Below, piece by piece: positions 50,537 to 58,614 of a stretch of 64,000 bases of DNA. The DNA is from Streptomyces sp. CB02980 (lineage in GTDB: Bacteria; Actinomycetota; Actinomycetes; Streptomycetales; Streptomycetaceae), in assembly GCF_014451325.2 (NCBI RefSeq), contig NZ_JACSCH020000015.1, forward strand, positions 162,264-226,263, in the 5' to 3' direction. The stretch's first letter is position 1. Each line of letters starts with the position of its first letter. The notes beneath the pieces were generated by a model, which searched no databases, was not told the origin of the DNA, and was given only the letters and a program-made list of their open reading frames with translations. The position numbers were made by a program, and so were the translations under genes.

Positions 50537-52807
50537 TTACAGCGAGCCGTGGAAGGTGCGGTTCAGGACGTCGAGCTGCTGCTCGCGGGTGAGCCGGACG
50601 AAGTTGACCGCGTATCCGGAGACCCGGATGGTCAGCTGCGGGTAGTTCTCCGGGTGCTCCATGGCGTCCTCGAGGGTGTCGCGGTTGAGGACGTTCACGT
50701 TCATGTGGAAGCCGTCGACGGCCATGTAGCCGTCGAGGACGCCCGCGAGGTTCGTGATCCGCTCCTCGGGGGTGCGGCCCAGGCCGTCGGGGGTGACCGT
50801 GCTGGTCAGCGAGATGCCGTCCTCGGCGTCCTCGTACGGGAGCTTGGCGACCGACAGGGCCGAGGCCACGTAGCCGTGGGTGTCGCGGCCGTTCATCGGG
50901 TTGGCGCCCGGGGCGAAGGGCTCACCGGCGCGGCGCCCGTCGGGGGTGTTGCCGGTCTTCCTGCCGTAGACGACGTTGGAGGTGATGGTCAGGACGGACT
51001 GGGTGTGTTCGGCGTTCCGGTAGGTGGGGTGCTTGCGCACCTTCCTCATGAACTCCTCGACCAGCCAGACCGCGATCTCGTCGGCCCGGTCGTCGTTGTT
51101 GCCGTAGGCCGGGAAGTCGCCCTCGACCGTGTAGTCGGTGGCCAGGCCGGACTCGTCGCGGTGCACGGTGACCTTCGCGTACTTGACGGCGGCCAGCGAG
51201 TCGACGGCCACCGAGAGGCCGGCGATGCCGAAGGCCATGGTGCGGCGCACGTCGCGGTCGTGGAGCGCCATCTCGATGCGCTCGTAGGCGTACTTGTCGT
51301 GCATGAAGTGGATGACGTTCAGCGAGTGGACGTAGACGTTCGCGAGCCACTCCATCTGCTCGTCGAACTTGGCCATGAGCTCGTCGTGGTCGAGGACGCC
51401 TGCCGTGATGGCGCCGGTGTCGGGGCCGACCTGGACGCCGGACTTCTCGTCGCGGCCGCCGTTGATCGCGTACAGGAGGGTCTTGGCGAGGTTCACCCGG
51501 GCGCCGAAGAACTGCATCTGCTTGCCGACGGGCATCGCGGAGACGCAGCAGGCGATGGCGGTGTCGTCGCCGAAGCGGGGGCGCATCAGCTCGTCCGACT
51601 CGTACTGGACGGAGGAGGTGTCGATGGAGACCCTCGCGCAGAACTCCTTGAAGCCCCGGGGCAGCCGCGGCGACCAGAAGACGGTCATGTTCGGCTCGGG
51701 GGCCGGGCCGAGGTTGTAGAGGGTCTGGAGGTAGCGGAAGGAGGTCCGGGTGACCAGCGGACGGCCGTCCTCGCCCATGCCGGCGATCGACTCGGTGACC
51801 CAGGTCGGATCGCCGGAGAAACCCTGGTCGTACTCCGGGGTGCGCAGGAAGCGGACGATGCGGAGCTTGATGATGAAGTCGTCGACGAGCTCCTGGGCCT
51901 GCTCCTCGGTGAGGACACCGGCCTCGATGTCCCGCTGGAGGTAGACGTCGAGGAAGGTGGAGGTGCGGCCGAGGGACATCGCGGCGCCGTTCTGCTCCTT
52001 CACGGCGGCGAGGTAGGCGAAGTACAGCCACTGGACGGCGTCGCGGCCGGTGACGGCGGGGGCGGAGATGTCGTGTCCGTAGGAGGCGGCCATCGCCTTG
52101 AGCTCGCCAAGGGCCCGGATCTGCTCGGCGAGTTCCTCGCGGAGCCGGATGGTCTCCTCGATCGAACGGTTCCCGGCGGGGAGCGGGTTGAGCTCCTCCT
52201 TCTCCTCCTTCTTCGCCTCGACGAGGCGGTCGACGCCGTAGAGGGCGACACGGCGGTAGTCGCCGATGATGCGGCCGCGGCCGTAGGCGTCGGGGAGTCC
52301 GGTGACGACGCCGGCCTTGCGGGCGGCGCGGATCTCGGGGGTGTACGCGTCGAAGACACCGGCGTTGTGGGTCTTGCGGTACTCGGTGAAGACCTTCTCA
52401 AGCTCCGGGGAGACGGGGTAGCCGTAGGTCTCCAGGGCGCCGGCGACCATCCGCCAGCCGCCGTACGGCATGATCGCGCGCTTCAGCGGGGCGTCGGTCT
52501 GGAGGCCGACGATCAGGTCCCTGTCGCGGTCGATGTAACCGGGGGCGTGGGCGGTGATGGTGGACGGCACGTCGTACGAGACGTCGTGGACGCCCTTCGC
52601 GCGCTCCTCGGGGAACCTGTCCGTGACGGCCTTCCACACGGCGGTGGTCCGCTCGGTGGGTCCGGCCAGGAAGGAGTCGTCGCCCTCGTACGGCGTGTAG
52701 TTCTGCTGGATGAAGTCGCGGACGTCGACGGCGTCGCGCCACAGTCCGCCCGTGAAGCCCTTCCAGGCCCGCTCGTTCACCGTTGCTTCAGCAGGGGTCG
52801 AGGTCAC
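50537..52807 (-). CDS. pflB: Pyruvate formate-lyase
   Basis: The 756-residue enzyme aligns with classical PFL over its full length (E. coli form about 760). The catalytic pair is in I-A-C-C-V-S-A-M and the glycyl radical Gly731 in R-V-S-G-Y-A-V near the C-terminus; W-x-G-F-x-x-G-x-W marks the start. It splits pyruvate + CoA to acetyl-CoA + formate without oxygen; the radical enzyme is destroyed by air. GTG 52807 is chosen by the usual N-terminus; its ribosome site is poor and a short upstream frame overlaps it. Both key motifs are intact, so it should be active under low oxygen. Confidence 0.94.
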   Translation of the reverse strand: MTSTPAEATVNERAWKGFTGGLWRDAVDVRDFIQQNYTPYEGDDSFLAGPTERTTAVWKAVTDRFPEERAKGVHDVSYDVPSTITAHAPGYIDRDRDLIVGLQTDAPLKRAIMPYGGWRMVAGALETYGYPVSPELEKVFTEYRKTHNAGVFDAYTPEIRAARKAGVVTGLPDAYGRGRIIGDYRRVALYGVDRLVEAKKEEKEELNPLPAGNRSIEETIRLREELAEQIRALGELKAMAASYGHDISAPAVTGRDAVQWLYFAYLAAVKEQNGAAMSLGRTSTFLDVYLQRDIEAGVLTEEQAQELVDDFIIKLRIVRFLRTPEYDQGFSGDPTWVTESIAGMGEDGRPLVTRTSFRYLQTLYNLGPAPEPNMTVFWSPRLPRGFKEFCARVSIDTSSVQYESDELMRPRFGDDTAIACCVSAMPVGKQMQFFGARVNLAKTLLYAINGGRDEKSGVQVGPDTGAITAGVLDHDELMAKFDEQMEWLANVYVHSLNVIHFMHDKYAYERIEMALHDRDVRRTMAFGIAGLSVAVDSLAAVKYAKVTVHRDESGLATDYTVEGDFPAYGNNDDRADEIAVWLVEEFMRKVRKHPTYRNAEHTQSVLTITSNVVYGRKTGNTPDGRRAGEPFAPGANPMNGRDTHGYVASALSVAKLPYEDAEDGISLTSTVTPDGLGRTPEERITNLAGVLDGYMAVDGFHMNVNVLNRDTLEDAMEHPENYPQLTIRVSGYAVNFVRLTREQQLDVLNRTFHGSL

Positions 52808-52859
52808 TGCCCGCACCGCCTTCTTCGATTCGTTCGATCGCGTCGTTGCCTCCCTCCAT
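52788..52859 (-). CDS. Possible 23-codon leader peptide overlapping the pflB start
   Basis: ATG 52859 follows AAAAGGAG by 4 nt, the best ribosome site in front of pflB. The frame encodes 23 residues (Glu/Gly-rich, ending D-P-C) and stops 17 nt inside pflB in another frame. This could couple translation of the leader to pflB. The alternative is that pflB starts further upstream in its own frame. Speculative. Confidence 0.35.
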   Translation of the reverse strand: MEGGNDAIERIEEGGAGSDLDPC

Positions 52860-52908
52860 TGCACTCCTTTTGATCGATCATTCCGGTCGGCAATGGTCAC
52901 CTCCGGGC

Positions 52909-52921
52909 GGCCTTAGGTCCC
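52909..52921 (-). promoter_or_regulatory. GGGACC-TAA-GGCC site upstream of pflB
   Basis: The imperfect palindrome GGGACCTAAGGCC (minus strand) lies about 100 nt before the pflB start. It resembles the three GACCTWGGCCC sites upstream of narK and, loosely, the DevR/DosR box (GGGACT-N-AGTCCC). Confidence 0.5.
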
Positions 52922-52934
52922 GTTCCGGGTACGC

Positions 52935-52963
52935 AGAAAGACCCCGCCGCGCGGGGTCTTTCT
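52935..52963 (-). terminator. Terminator after narK
   Basis: A perfect 13-bp stem (52935-52947 with 52951-52963) with a 3-nt loop begins 10 nt after the narK stop and precedes the pflB promoter region. Confidence 0.85.
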
Positions 52964-52973
52964 CCGGAGTCGC

Positions 52974-54395
52974 TCAGCTGGGTGCCTCGGCGCTCCTGCG
53001 GGCGTAGAACCACCAGGTCACGACCATGCAGCTGACGTAGAAGGCGACGAATCCCCACATCGCGCTGGTCACGGCCACCGAGCCGAACAGGGCCGGGATG
53101 AAGAAGAAGCCGTAGGCCGCGATGGCCGAGGTGAATCCGGTGACGGCACCGGACTCCATTTCCGCCTGCTTCAGCGCCCTGGTGTACTCCGGCGTGCCTT
53201 CCGTGAGTCCCTTGAGGTGGGTGCCGCGGAAGATGACCGGGATCTGACGGAAGGTCGAGCCGTTGCCGATGCCGGAGAAGAAGAACGCGGCGAGGAAGCA
53301 GAAGAAGAAGCCGTAGAACGAGCCGCCGTCACTGCCCGAGGGCAGGAAGTCGATCACGCCGATGATCGAGACGGCCATGCCCACGAAGGACAGGATGGTG
53401 ACCCGGGCGCCGCCCCACTTGTCGGCGATCCAGCCGCCGCCCCAGCGGGCGAGCGCGCCCACGGCGGGGCCCATCCAGGCGTAGGTGGCGATCGAGTAGT
53501 CCGGGAACGTGGTCTTGATCAGCATCGGCAGGGCGGCGGCGAAGCCGATGAAGGAGCCGAAGGTGCCGACGTACAGCCAGGTCATCAGCCAGTTGTGCTT
53601 GCGCTTGAAGATGATCTTCTGCTGCTTGAACGGAGTCGAGGCGACCTTCAGGTCGTTCTGCCCGAACCAGGCGACGGCCGCCAGGACCAGCAGGACCGGG
53701 ACCCAGAGGAACGCGGCGTTCTGCAGGTGGACCGGGGTGCCGTCGGCCTTGTGCTGGGCCGAGCCGATGGCGATGGTCGACCAGGTGATGACGATCGGGG
53801 TCAGCAGCTGCACGACGGAGACGCCGAGGTTGCCGAGGCCGCCGTTGATGCCGGTCGCGCTGCCCTTCTTCGCCTTGGGGAAGAAGAAGCCGATGTTGGC
53901 GAGGGAGGAGGCGAAGTTCGCGCCGCCGATGCCGCAGAGGGCGGCGATGGCGACCATCACGACGTACGGGGTCGTCGGGTCCTGGATGGCGATGCCGAGC
54001 CAGATCAGCGGCACGATCAGCACGACCGTCGACAGCGCGGTGAAGCGGCGCTGGCCGACCATCGGGCCGAGGAAGGTGTAGAGGATCCGGGCGGTGCCGC
54101 CGGTCAGACCGGGGATGGCCGTCAGCCAGAACAGCTGGGAGGTCGAGAAGCCGAAGCCGACGTCCTTCAGGTTGGTCGCGGTGACCGACCAGACCTGCCA
54201 GACGACGAACGCCACGAGCAGCGCCGGCACGGCGATCCACAGGTTGCGGGTGGCGACCCTCTTGCCGATCGACTTCCAGAAGAGCTCGTTCTCCGGCTCC
54301 CAGTCGGTGATCGGCCTGCCGGGGCGGTACTGCTCCGTGTCGTACGAGGCGGAGGGCCCGCCCGCCCTTCTGCTGTCCTGGACTACGGAACTCAT
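52974..54395 (-). CDS. narK: NarK-type nitrate/nitrite transporter
   Basis: The 473-residue protein has twelve membrane helices and the NarK/NNP family features: F-x-x-S-x-x-Q-L-F-W-L-T-A-I-P-G-L-T-G-G, the glycine-rich nitrate signature G-I-G-G-A-N-F-A-S-S-L-A-N-I (near residue 157), G-N-L-G-V-S-V and W-G-G-A-R-V. It takes up nitrate and/or expels nitrite. ATG 54395 follows AGGA. It lies 169 nt downstream of nirBD and upstream of pflB, both on the same strand, with three repeated operator-like sites before it. Confidence 0.93.
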   Translation of the reverse strand: MSSVVQDSRRAGGPSASYDTEQYRPGRPITDWEPENELFWKSIGKRVATRNLWIAVPALLVAFVVWQVWSVTATNLKDVGFGFSTSQLFWLTAIPGLTGGTARILYTFLGPMVGQRRFTALSTVVLIVPLIWLGIAIQDPTTPYVVMVAIAALCGIGGANFASSLANIGFFFPKAKKGSATGINGGLGNLGVSVVQLLTPIVITWSTIAIGSAQHKADGTPVHLQNAAFLWVPVLLVLAAVAWFGQNDLKVASTPFKQQKIIFKRKHNWLMTWLYVGTFGSFIGFAAALPMLIKTTFPDYSIATYAWMGPAVGALARWGGGWIADKWGGARVTILSFVGMAVSIIGVIDFLPSGSDGGSFYGFFFCFLAAFFFSGIGNGSTFRQIPVIFRGTHLKGLTEGTPEYTRALKQAEMESGAVTGFTSAIAAYGFFFIPALFGSVAVTSAMWGFVAFYVSCMVVTWWFYARRSAEAPS

Positions 54396-54505
54396 GGCGC
54401 TGTCCTGACTTCCCTGTTCGGGGCTGACCTTCGAGGCTTTCCTTGCCCTTCCAGGCTGCGCCGCGCGATGGGGGGCGGGTGAGTGCCGATGGTCGTCGGA
54501 GGGGC

Positions 54506-54561
54506 GGGCCTAGGTCGGGCAGTCGGGCGGGCCAAGGTCGGGCCGTCGGTGGGCCTAGGTC
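54506..54561 (-). promoter_or_regulatory. Three GGGCCWAGGTC direct repeats upstream of narK
   Basis: On the plus strand GGGCCTAGGTC (54506-54516), GGGCCAAGGTC (54529-54539) and GGGCCTAGGTC (54551-54561) recur every 22-23 bp, i.e. on one face of the helix, 111-166 bp before the narK start. Each is a partial palindrome. They look like tandem binding sites for a dimeric regulator, possibly a DevR/OsdR-type response regulator. Confidence 0.65.
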
Positions 54562-54564
54562 CCT

Positions 54565-57411
54565 TCAGGGGCGGGCCGTAGGCACCGGGAGGACCGGGAG
54601 GGTCACCGCCGGGTCGTCGAGGCAGGCACCGGTCCGCAGGTCGAACTCCTGCTTGTGCATGGGGGACGCCACCACCGGTACCCCGTCCCGGCTGCCCATG
54701 ATCCCGTCGGCGATGACGTCGGCGCCCGAGAACGGGTCCCGGTTGCCCACCGCGTACACCTCGCCGTCCCCGTCCCGGAACAGCGCCGCCTCGGTGCCGT
54801 CCGCGAGGACCGCGGCCCGGCCCCGGCCCGGCTCCAGGAACTCCACCCCGGCCACGTGCGGCTCGAAGCGGGCCAGGGCCACCGGATCGCCCAGGACGGC
54901 CTGCCACTCGTCGCGGTACGCGGCCACGTGCCGGTCCATCTGCGCCTCCAGCTCCGCGCAGATCCCCAGCGAGTCCTCGATCAGGACCTCCCGGAGGTGT
55001 GCGGTCCCGCCGCCGAGCCGCTCCAGCCACGCCGAGGTGCGTTCCAGGCGCTCCCCGGTCCGTACGTAGTACATGAGGAACCGGTCGATCAGCGCGAACA
55101 GCCCGGCGGCCGAGAGGTCGGAGGCGAGCAGGTCGGCGTGGCGGGGGCCGGTGCCGCCGTTGCCGCAGACGTACAGGTTCCAGCCGCCGGCAGTGGCGAT
55201 GACACCGATGTCCTTGCCCCGGGCCTCCGCGCACTCGCGCAGACAGCCCGAGACCCCGCCCTTGATCTTGTGCGGGGCGCGCAGGCCCCGGTAGCGGAGC
55301 TCCAGGTCGATCGCGAGCTGCACCGAGTCGCCCTGCCCGAAGCGGCAGAACCGCGACCCGACACAGGACTTGACCGTCCGCAGGGACTTTCCGTACGCCT
55401 GCCCCGACTCGAAACCGGCCGCGATCAGCCTGCGCCAGATGTCGGGGAGCTCCTCCTTCCGCGCGCCGAAGAGATCGATCCGCTGGCCGCCGGTGATCTT
55501 GCTGTAGAGGCCGTGGTCCCGGGCCACCTCGCCGATGACGATGAGCTGCTCGGCGGTGATCTCGCCGCCCGGGACGCGCGGCACGACCGAATAGGTGCCG
55601 TCCTTCTGGAGGTTGGCGAGGAAGAGGTCGTTGGAGTCCTGGAGCGCGGCCTGCTCTCCGTCGAGGACGTGACGCAGTCCGAGTTCGGGGGCGAGGGTGC
55701 CGAGGACGTTGGCGACGACGGGCTTGCAGACGGCGCAGCCGACGCCCGCGTTCACGCCCGCGCGGGCATTCCCGCTCGCGCCCGTGCCCCCACCCCCACC
55801 CGCGACCGTGCCCGTGCCCGTGCCGCCGGAGCCGTACCGCTCCATCAGTTCGGTGTACGAGCGGATGTGCTCGGTGCGGATCAGTTCGTAGATCTCGGGG
55901 CGGGTGAGCTCGGGGAAGTGCTCGCACAGTCCGTGGGACCTCTCCACGCCCGCCGCGTCGAGGACGGCCTGGAGCGTGTTCACACAGCCGCCGCAGCCCG
56001 TACCCGCCTTGGTGCAGCGCTTGACGCCGCCGATGTCGGTCAGGCCGTGCTCGGCGATCGCTCCGGCCACCGCGCCCTTGGTCACGTTGTGGCAGGAGCA
56101 GACGACGGCGTCGTCGGGGAGCGCATCCGCGCCGGGCGGCTCCGCCCCGGCCGCGCCGGCCGGAAGGAGGAACGCCTCGGGCGGGCCGGGAAGCCGGCGG
56201 CCCGCGTGCGGCTTGAGGGAGCCGTACGCCTCGGCGTCGCCGACCAGGATGCCGCCGAGGAGCTGCCCCTCGGGGCCGAGCAGCAGCTTCTTGTAGACGC
56301 CCTCGCGCCCGTCCGAGAACACGATCTCGGTGGCCTGCGGCCCGCCGTCCCGCCCGTCCGCGAACGGGTCGCCGAACGAGGCCACGTCCGCGCCGAGCAG
56401 CTTCAGCCTGGTGGAGGTGTCGGCACCGGTGAACACCGCCGCACCGGAGCCCGCGAGCTGGTCGGCGACCGCCTCCGCCATCTGGTAGCCGGGCGCGACC
56501 AGGCCATACACCCGCCCGTCGGAGGTCTGCGCGCACTCGCCGATCGCGTACACGTACGGGTCGGTCGTCCGGCAGCGTTCGTCCACCGCCACTCCCCCGC
56601 GGTCCCCGACCGCGAGCCCCGCCTCGCGGGCGAGCCGGTCGCGCGGCCGCACTCCGGCGGAGAAGACGACGACGTCGGCGGGGAGCCGCTCGCCGTTCGA
56701 CAGCTTCAGCAGGCAGGCCTTCCCGTCCGCGTCCGTCTCGACCTCGGCGGCGCCGACCCCGGTGTGCACGGCCACGCCCATCGACTCGATCGTCGCGCGC
56801 AGGGCCGCCGCGCCGCCGTCGTCGACCTGGAGCGGCATGAGCCGGGGCGCGAACTCGACGACGTGCGTGGCGAGTCCGAGGGTACGGAGCGCCCCGGCGG
56901 CCTCCAGGCCGAGGAGCCCGCCGCCGATGACGACACCGGTCCTGGCCTGCTCGGCGTACCGGGTGAGGGCGTCGGCGTCGTACAGCGTGCGGTACGTGAA
57001 GCAGCCGGGCGCGTCGGCCCCGGGGATCGGCGGCACGAAGGGGTACGAGCCGGTCGCCAGGACCAGCGCGTCGTACGGGACGACCGCGCCGGAGGTGGTG
57101 GTGACCGTGCGGGCGGCCGGGTCGATGTGCTCGGCCGGGTCGCCGAGCCGCAGGTCGATGCCGTGGCCGGAGAGGAACTCGGGAGTGGAGAGACCGAGTC
57201 GGTCGGGGTCGGTGCCGGTGAAGACGGAGGACAGGTGCACCCGGTCGTAGGCGGGCACGTCCTCCTCGGCGAGCACCGTGACCTGCCAGCCGGGGGCGCC
57301 GGGCACGGCCGGGTCGGCGAGCGCGCCGCGCTCGGCCAGCGCCTCCAGGAGCCGGTGGCCGACCATGCCGTGGCCGATGAGCACGAGGGTCTGTGTCCGC
57401 TGGGCGGCCAT
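54565..57411 (-). CDS. nirB: NADH-dependent nitrite reductase, NirB-NirD fusion
   Basis: The 948-residue protein contains NirB domains in order: FAD/NADH reductase (1-400), BFD-like [2Fe-2S] domain (C-S-C-H-N, G-C-G-G-C), and a sirohaem/[4Fe-4S] reductase (S-C-V-G-S-R-F-C, S-G-C-L-R-E-C). About 95 further residues (853-948) match the separate NirD subunit (A-V-G-N-R-D-P-F-S-G-A-D, V-A-S-P-M-H-K-Q-E-F-D-L-R-T-G). A Gly/Thr/Ala linker (about 523-557) interrupts the second BFD-like region. It reduces nitrite to ammonium in the cytoplasm. ATG 57411 follows GGAG. Confidence 0.92.
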   Translation of the reverse strand: MAAQRTQTLVLIGHGMVGHRLLEALAERGALADPAVPGAPGWQVTVLAEEDVPAYDRVHLSSVFTGTDPDRLGLSTPEFLSGHGIDLRLGDPAEHIDPAARTVTTTSGAVVPYDALVLATGSYPFVPPIPGADAPGCFTYRTLYDADALTRYAEQARTGVVIGGGLLGLEAAGALRTLGLATHVVEFAPRLMPLQVDDGGAAALRATIESMGVAVHTGVGAAEVETDADGKACLLKLSNGERLPADVVVFSAGVRPRDRLAREAGLAVGDRGGVAVDERCRTTDPYVYAIGECAQTSDGRVYGLVAPGYQMAEAVADQLAGSGAAVFTGADTSTRLKLLGADVASFGDPFADGRDGGPQATEIVFSDGREGVYKKLLLGPEGQLLGGILVGDAEAYGSLKPHAGRRLPGPPEAFLLPAGAAGAEPPGADALPDDAVVCSCHNVTKGAVAGAIAEHGLTDIGGVKRCTKAGTGCGGCVNTLQAVLDAAGVERSHGLCEHFPELTRPEIYELIRTEHIRSYTELMERYGSGGTGTGTVAGGGGGTGASGNARAGVNAGVGCAVCKPVVANVLGTLAPELGLRHVLDGEQAALQDSNDLFLANLQKDGTYSVVPRVPGGEITAEQLIVIGEVARDHGLYSKITGGQRIDLFGARKEELPDIWRRLIAAGFESGQAYGKSLRTVKSCVGSRFCRFGQGDSVQLAIDLELRYRGLRAPHKIKGGVSGCLRECAEARGKDIGVIATAGGWNLYVCGNGGTGPRHADLLASDLSAAGLFALIDRFLMYYVRTGERLERTSAWLERLGGGTAHLREVLIEDSLGICAELEAQMDRHVAAYRDEWQAVLGDPVALARFEPHVAGVEFLEPGRGRAAVLADGTEAALFRDGDGEVYAVGNRDPFSGADVIADGIMGSRDGVPVVASPMHKQEFDLRTGACLDDPAVTLPVLPVPTARP

Positions 57412-57768
57412 GGCGGTCTCCGTGGGGTGGGGGTCGGGTTCGCGGGACTGGTTCGCGTACGGATGGCCGGCGGACGGGCTGTCGCGTACGGGCTGTCGCG
57501 TACGGGCTGGTTCGCGTACGGATGGCTCGCGTACGGATGGCTTCTCCTCCGACCGTAGGGGCGCCGGGTGGGCGTGTCGGGGCCGTGAAGGGCCCGAGGA
57601 TCCGGGACTTGCGACCCCCCGGCCGGGGCCGAACGGCGCGGCCGCGGGGCGGCGGCGCGGGCTTAGCGTGAGCGGGTGGGGCCGCGACGACGCACGACAC
57701 CGTCGCGCGGCCCCCGACGGGGCCGGGACACTCCCCGGCCGCACGACCGGGGGCGGGTGGAGGTACGG
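57412..57768. promoter_or_regulatory. Divergent intergenic region nirBD/cbiX
   Basis: This 357-bp stretch holds no gene. It contains a 14/15-bp tandem repeat (57450-57540), GGGGCC-N6-GGGCCC-like DNA at 57579-57596 and GGGACTT-GCG-ACCC at 57604-57617, the latter resembling a DevR-type box. The sites could control nirBD, the chelatase gene or both. Confidence 0.45.
57450..57540. repeat. 14/15-bp tandem repeats (GTCGCGTACGGGCT / GGTTCGCGTACGGAT)
   Basis: Near-identical units start at 57450, 57481, 57495, 57509 and 57524, all carrying CGCGTACGG. They lie 40-130 bp upstream of nirBD, so could be operator repeats or simple slippage products. Confidence 0.8.
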
Positions 57769-58602
57769 ATGACACGCACCCTGGTCCTCGCCGTGCACGG
57801 GAGCGCCGTGCCCGAGGCCGGCGCGACGACCGCACGGCTCGCCGACTCCGTGCGCGGACTGACCGGCGCGCCCGTCGCCGTCGGACACCTCGACCACCAG
57901 ACGCCCTCCCTGCCGTACGTCCTCGCGGACCGGCCCGGTGCGGTCGTCGTGCCGCTGCTCCTGGGCGACGGCTACCACCGCACCGTCGACGTCCCGGCCG
58001 TCGCCCGCCCCTTCGACTGCGCGGTCACGCGCGGGCTGAGCGGCGAGCACGCGGTGGCCCTCGCCCTGTACGACCGGCTGCGGGCCGCCGAACTTGCGGC
58101 CGGCGGTCCGGCGGACGCGGTCGTCGTCGCCGGCGCGGGCTCCGCACGGCCGGGCGGCAACGACGGCACCCTCGCGGCGGTCCGGCAGCTGGGCCTGCTC
58201 CTGCCGGTACCGGTGACGGCCGCGTACTGCTCGGCGAGCACTCCGGCCCCGGCCGAGGCGGTCGCGCTGCTGCACGCCCGCGGCTTCCGCCGGGTCGCGG
58301 TGGCCACTCACCTCCTCGCCCCGGGCCGCTTCACGCGCGCGCTGGCCTCGGTCCCGGGCACCTGGGCGGTCGCGGCCCCGATCGCCGACCACGCGCGCGT
58401 GGCGCGGCTCGTGGCGGCCCGGTACGCGGTGGCGGGGCGGACGCACGGGAAGCCACGCGGGCGCGGGCCACCGCCTGAGGGCCCTCCGTCCCGTCGCCCG
58501 GGGCCCGTTCGGTCGCGGCCCGTCCCGCCCGCCCGGAGTCCCTCCGGCTCCGGTCCGGTTCCGATGCGCGTGGCATGCCAGCGGGAGGGCCTTCCGCTCT
58601 GA
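57769..58602 (+). CDS. Sirohydrochlorin chelatase (CbiX/SirB family)
   Basis: The 277-residue protein has the chelatase family pattern: L-V-L-A-V-H-G-S-A (active-site His 10), G-H-L-D-H-Q-T-P-S-L in the first half and the repeated V-A-T-H-L-L-A-P-G-R-F in the second (His in A-T-H). It inserts iron into sirohydrochlorin to make sirohaem, the cofactor of the divergent nirBD. ATG 57769 is 5 nt after GGAGG. The last 50 residues are Pro/Arg-rich and beyond the fold, perhaps a read-through extension. Confidence 0.85.
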   Translation: MTRTLVLAVHGSAVPEAGATTARLADSVRGLTGAPVAVGHLDHQTPSLPYVLADRPGAVVVPLLLGDGYHRTVDVPAVARPFDCAVTRGLSGEHAVALALYDRLRAAELAAGGPADAVVVAGAGSARPGGNDGTLAAVRQLGLLLPVPVTAAYCSASTPAPAEAVALLHARGFRRVAVATHLLAPGRFTRALASVPGTWAVAAPIADHARVARLVAARYAVAGRTHGKPRGRGPPPEGPPSRRPGPVRSRPVPPARSPSGSGPVPMRVACQREGLPL

Positions 58603-58614
58603 TGTGCTGGGGCC

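Noticed and set aside
54655..57558. A 967-codon open frame opposite nirBD
   Set aside because: Shadow of nirBD; no domain, and codon positions are those of the antisense frame.
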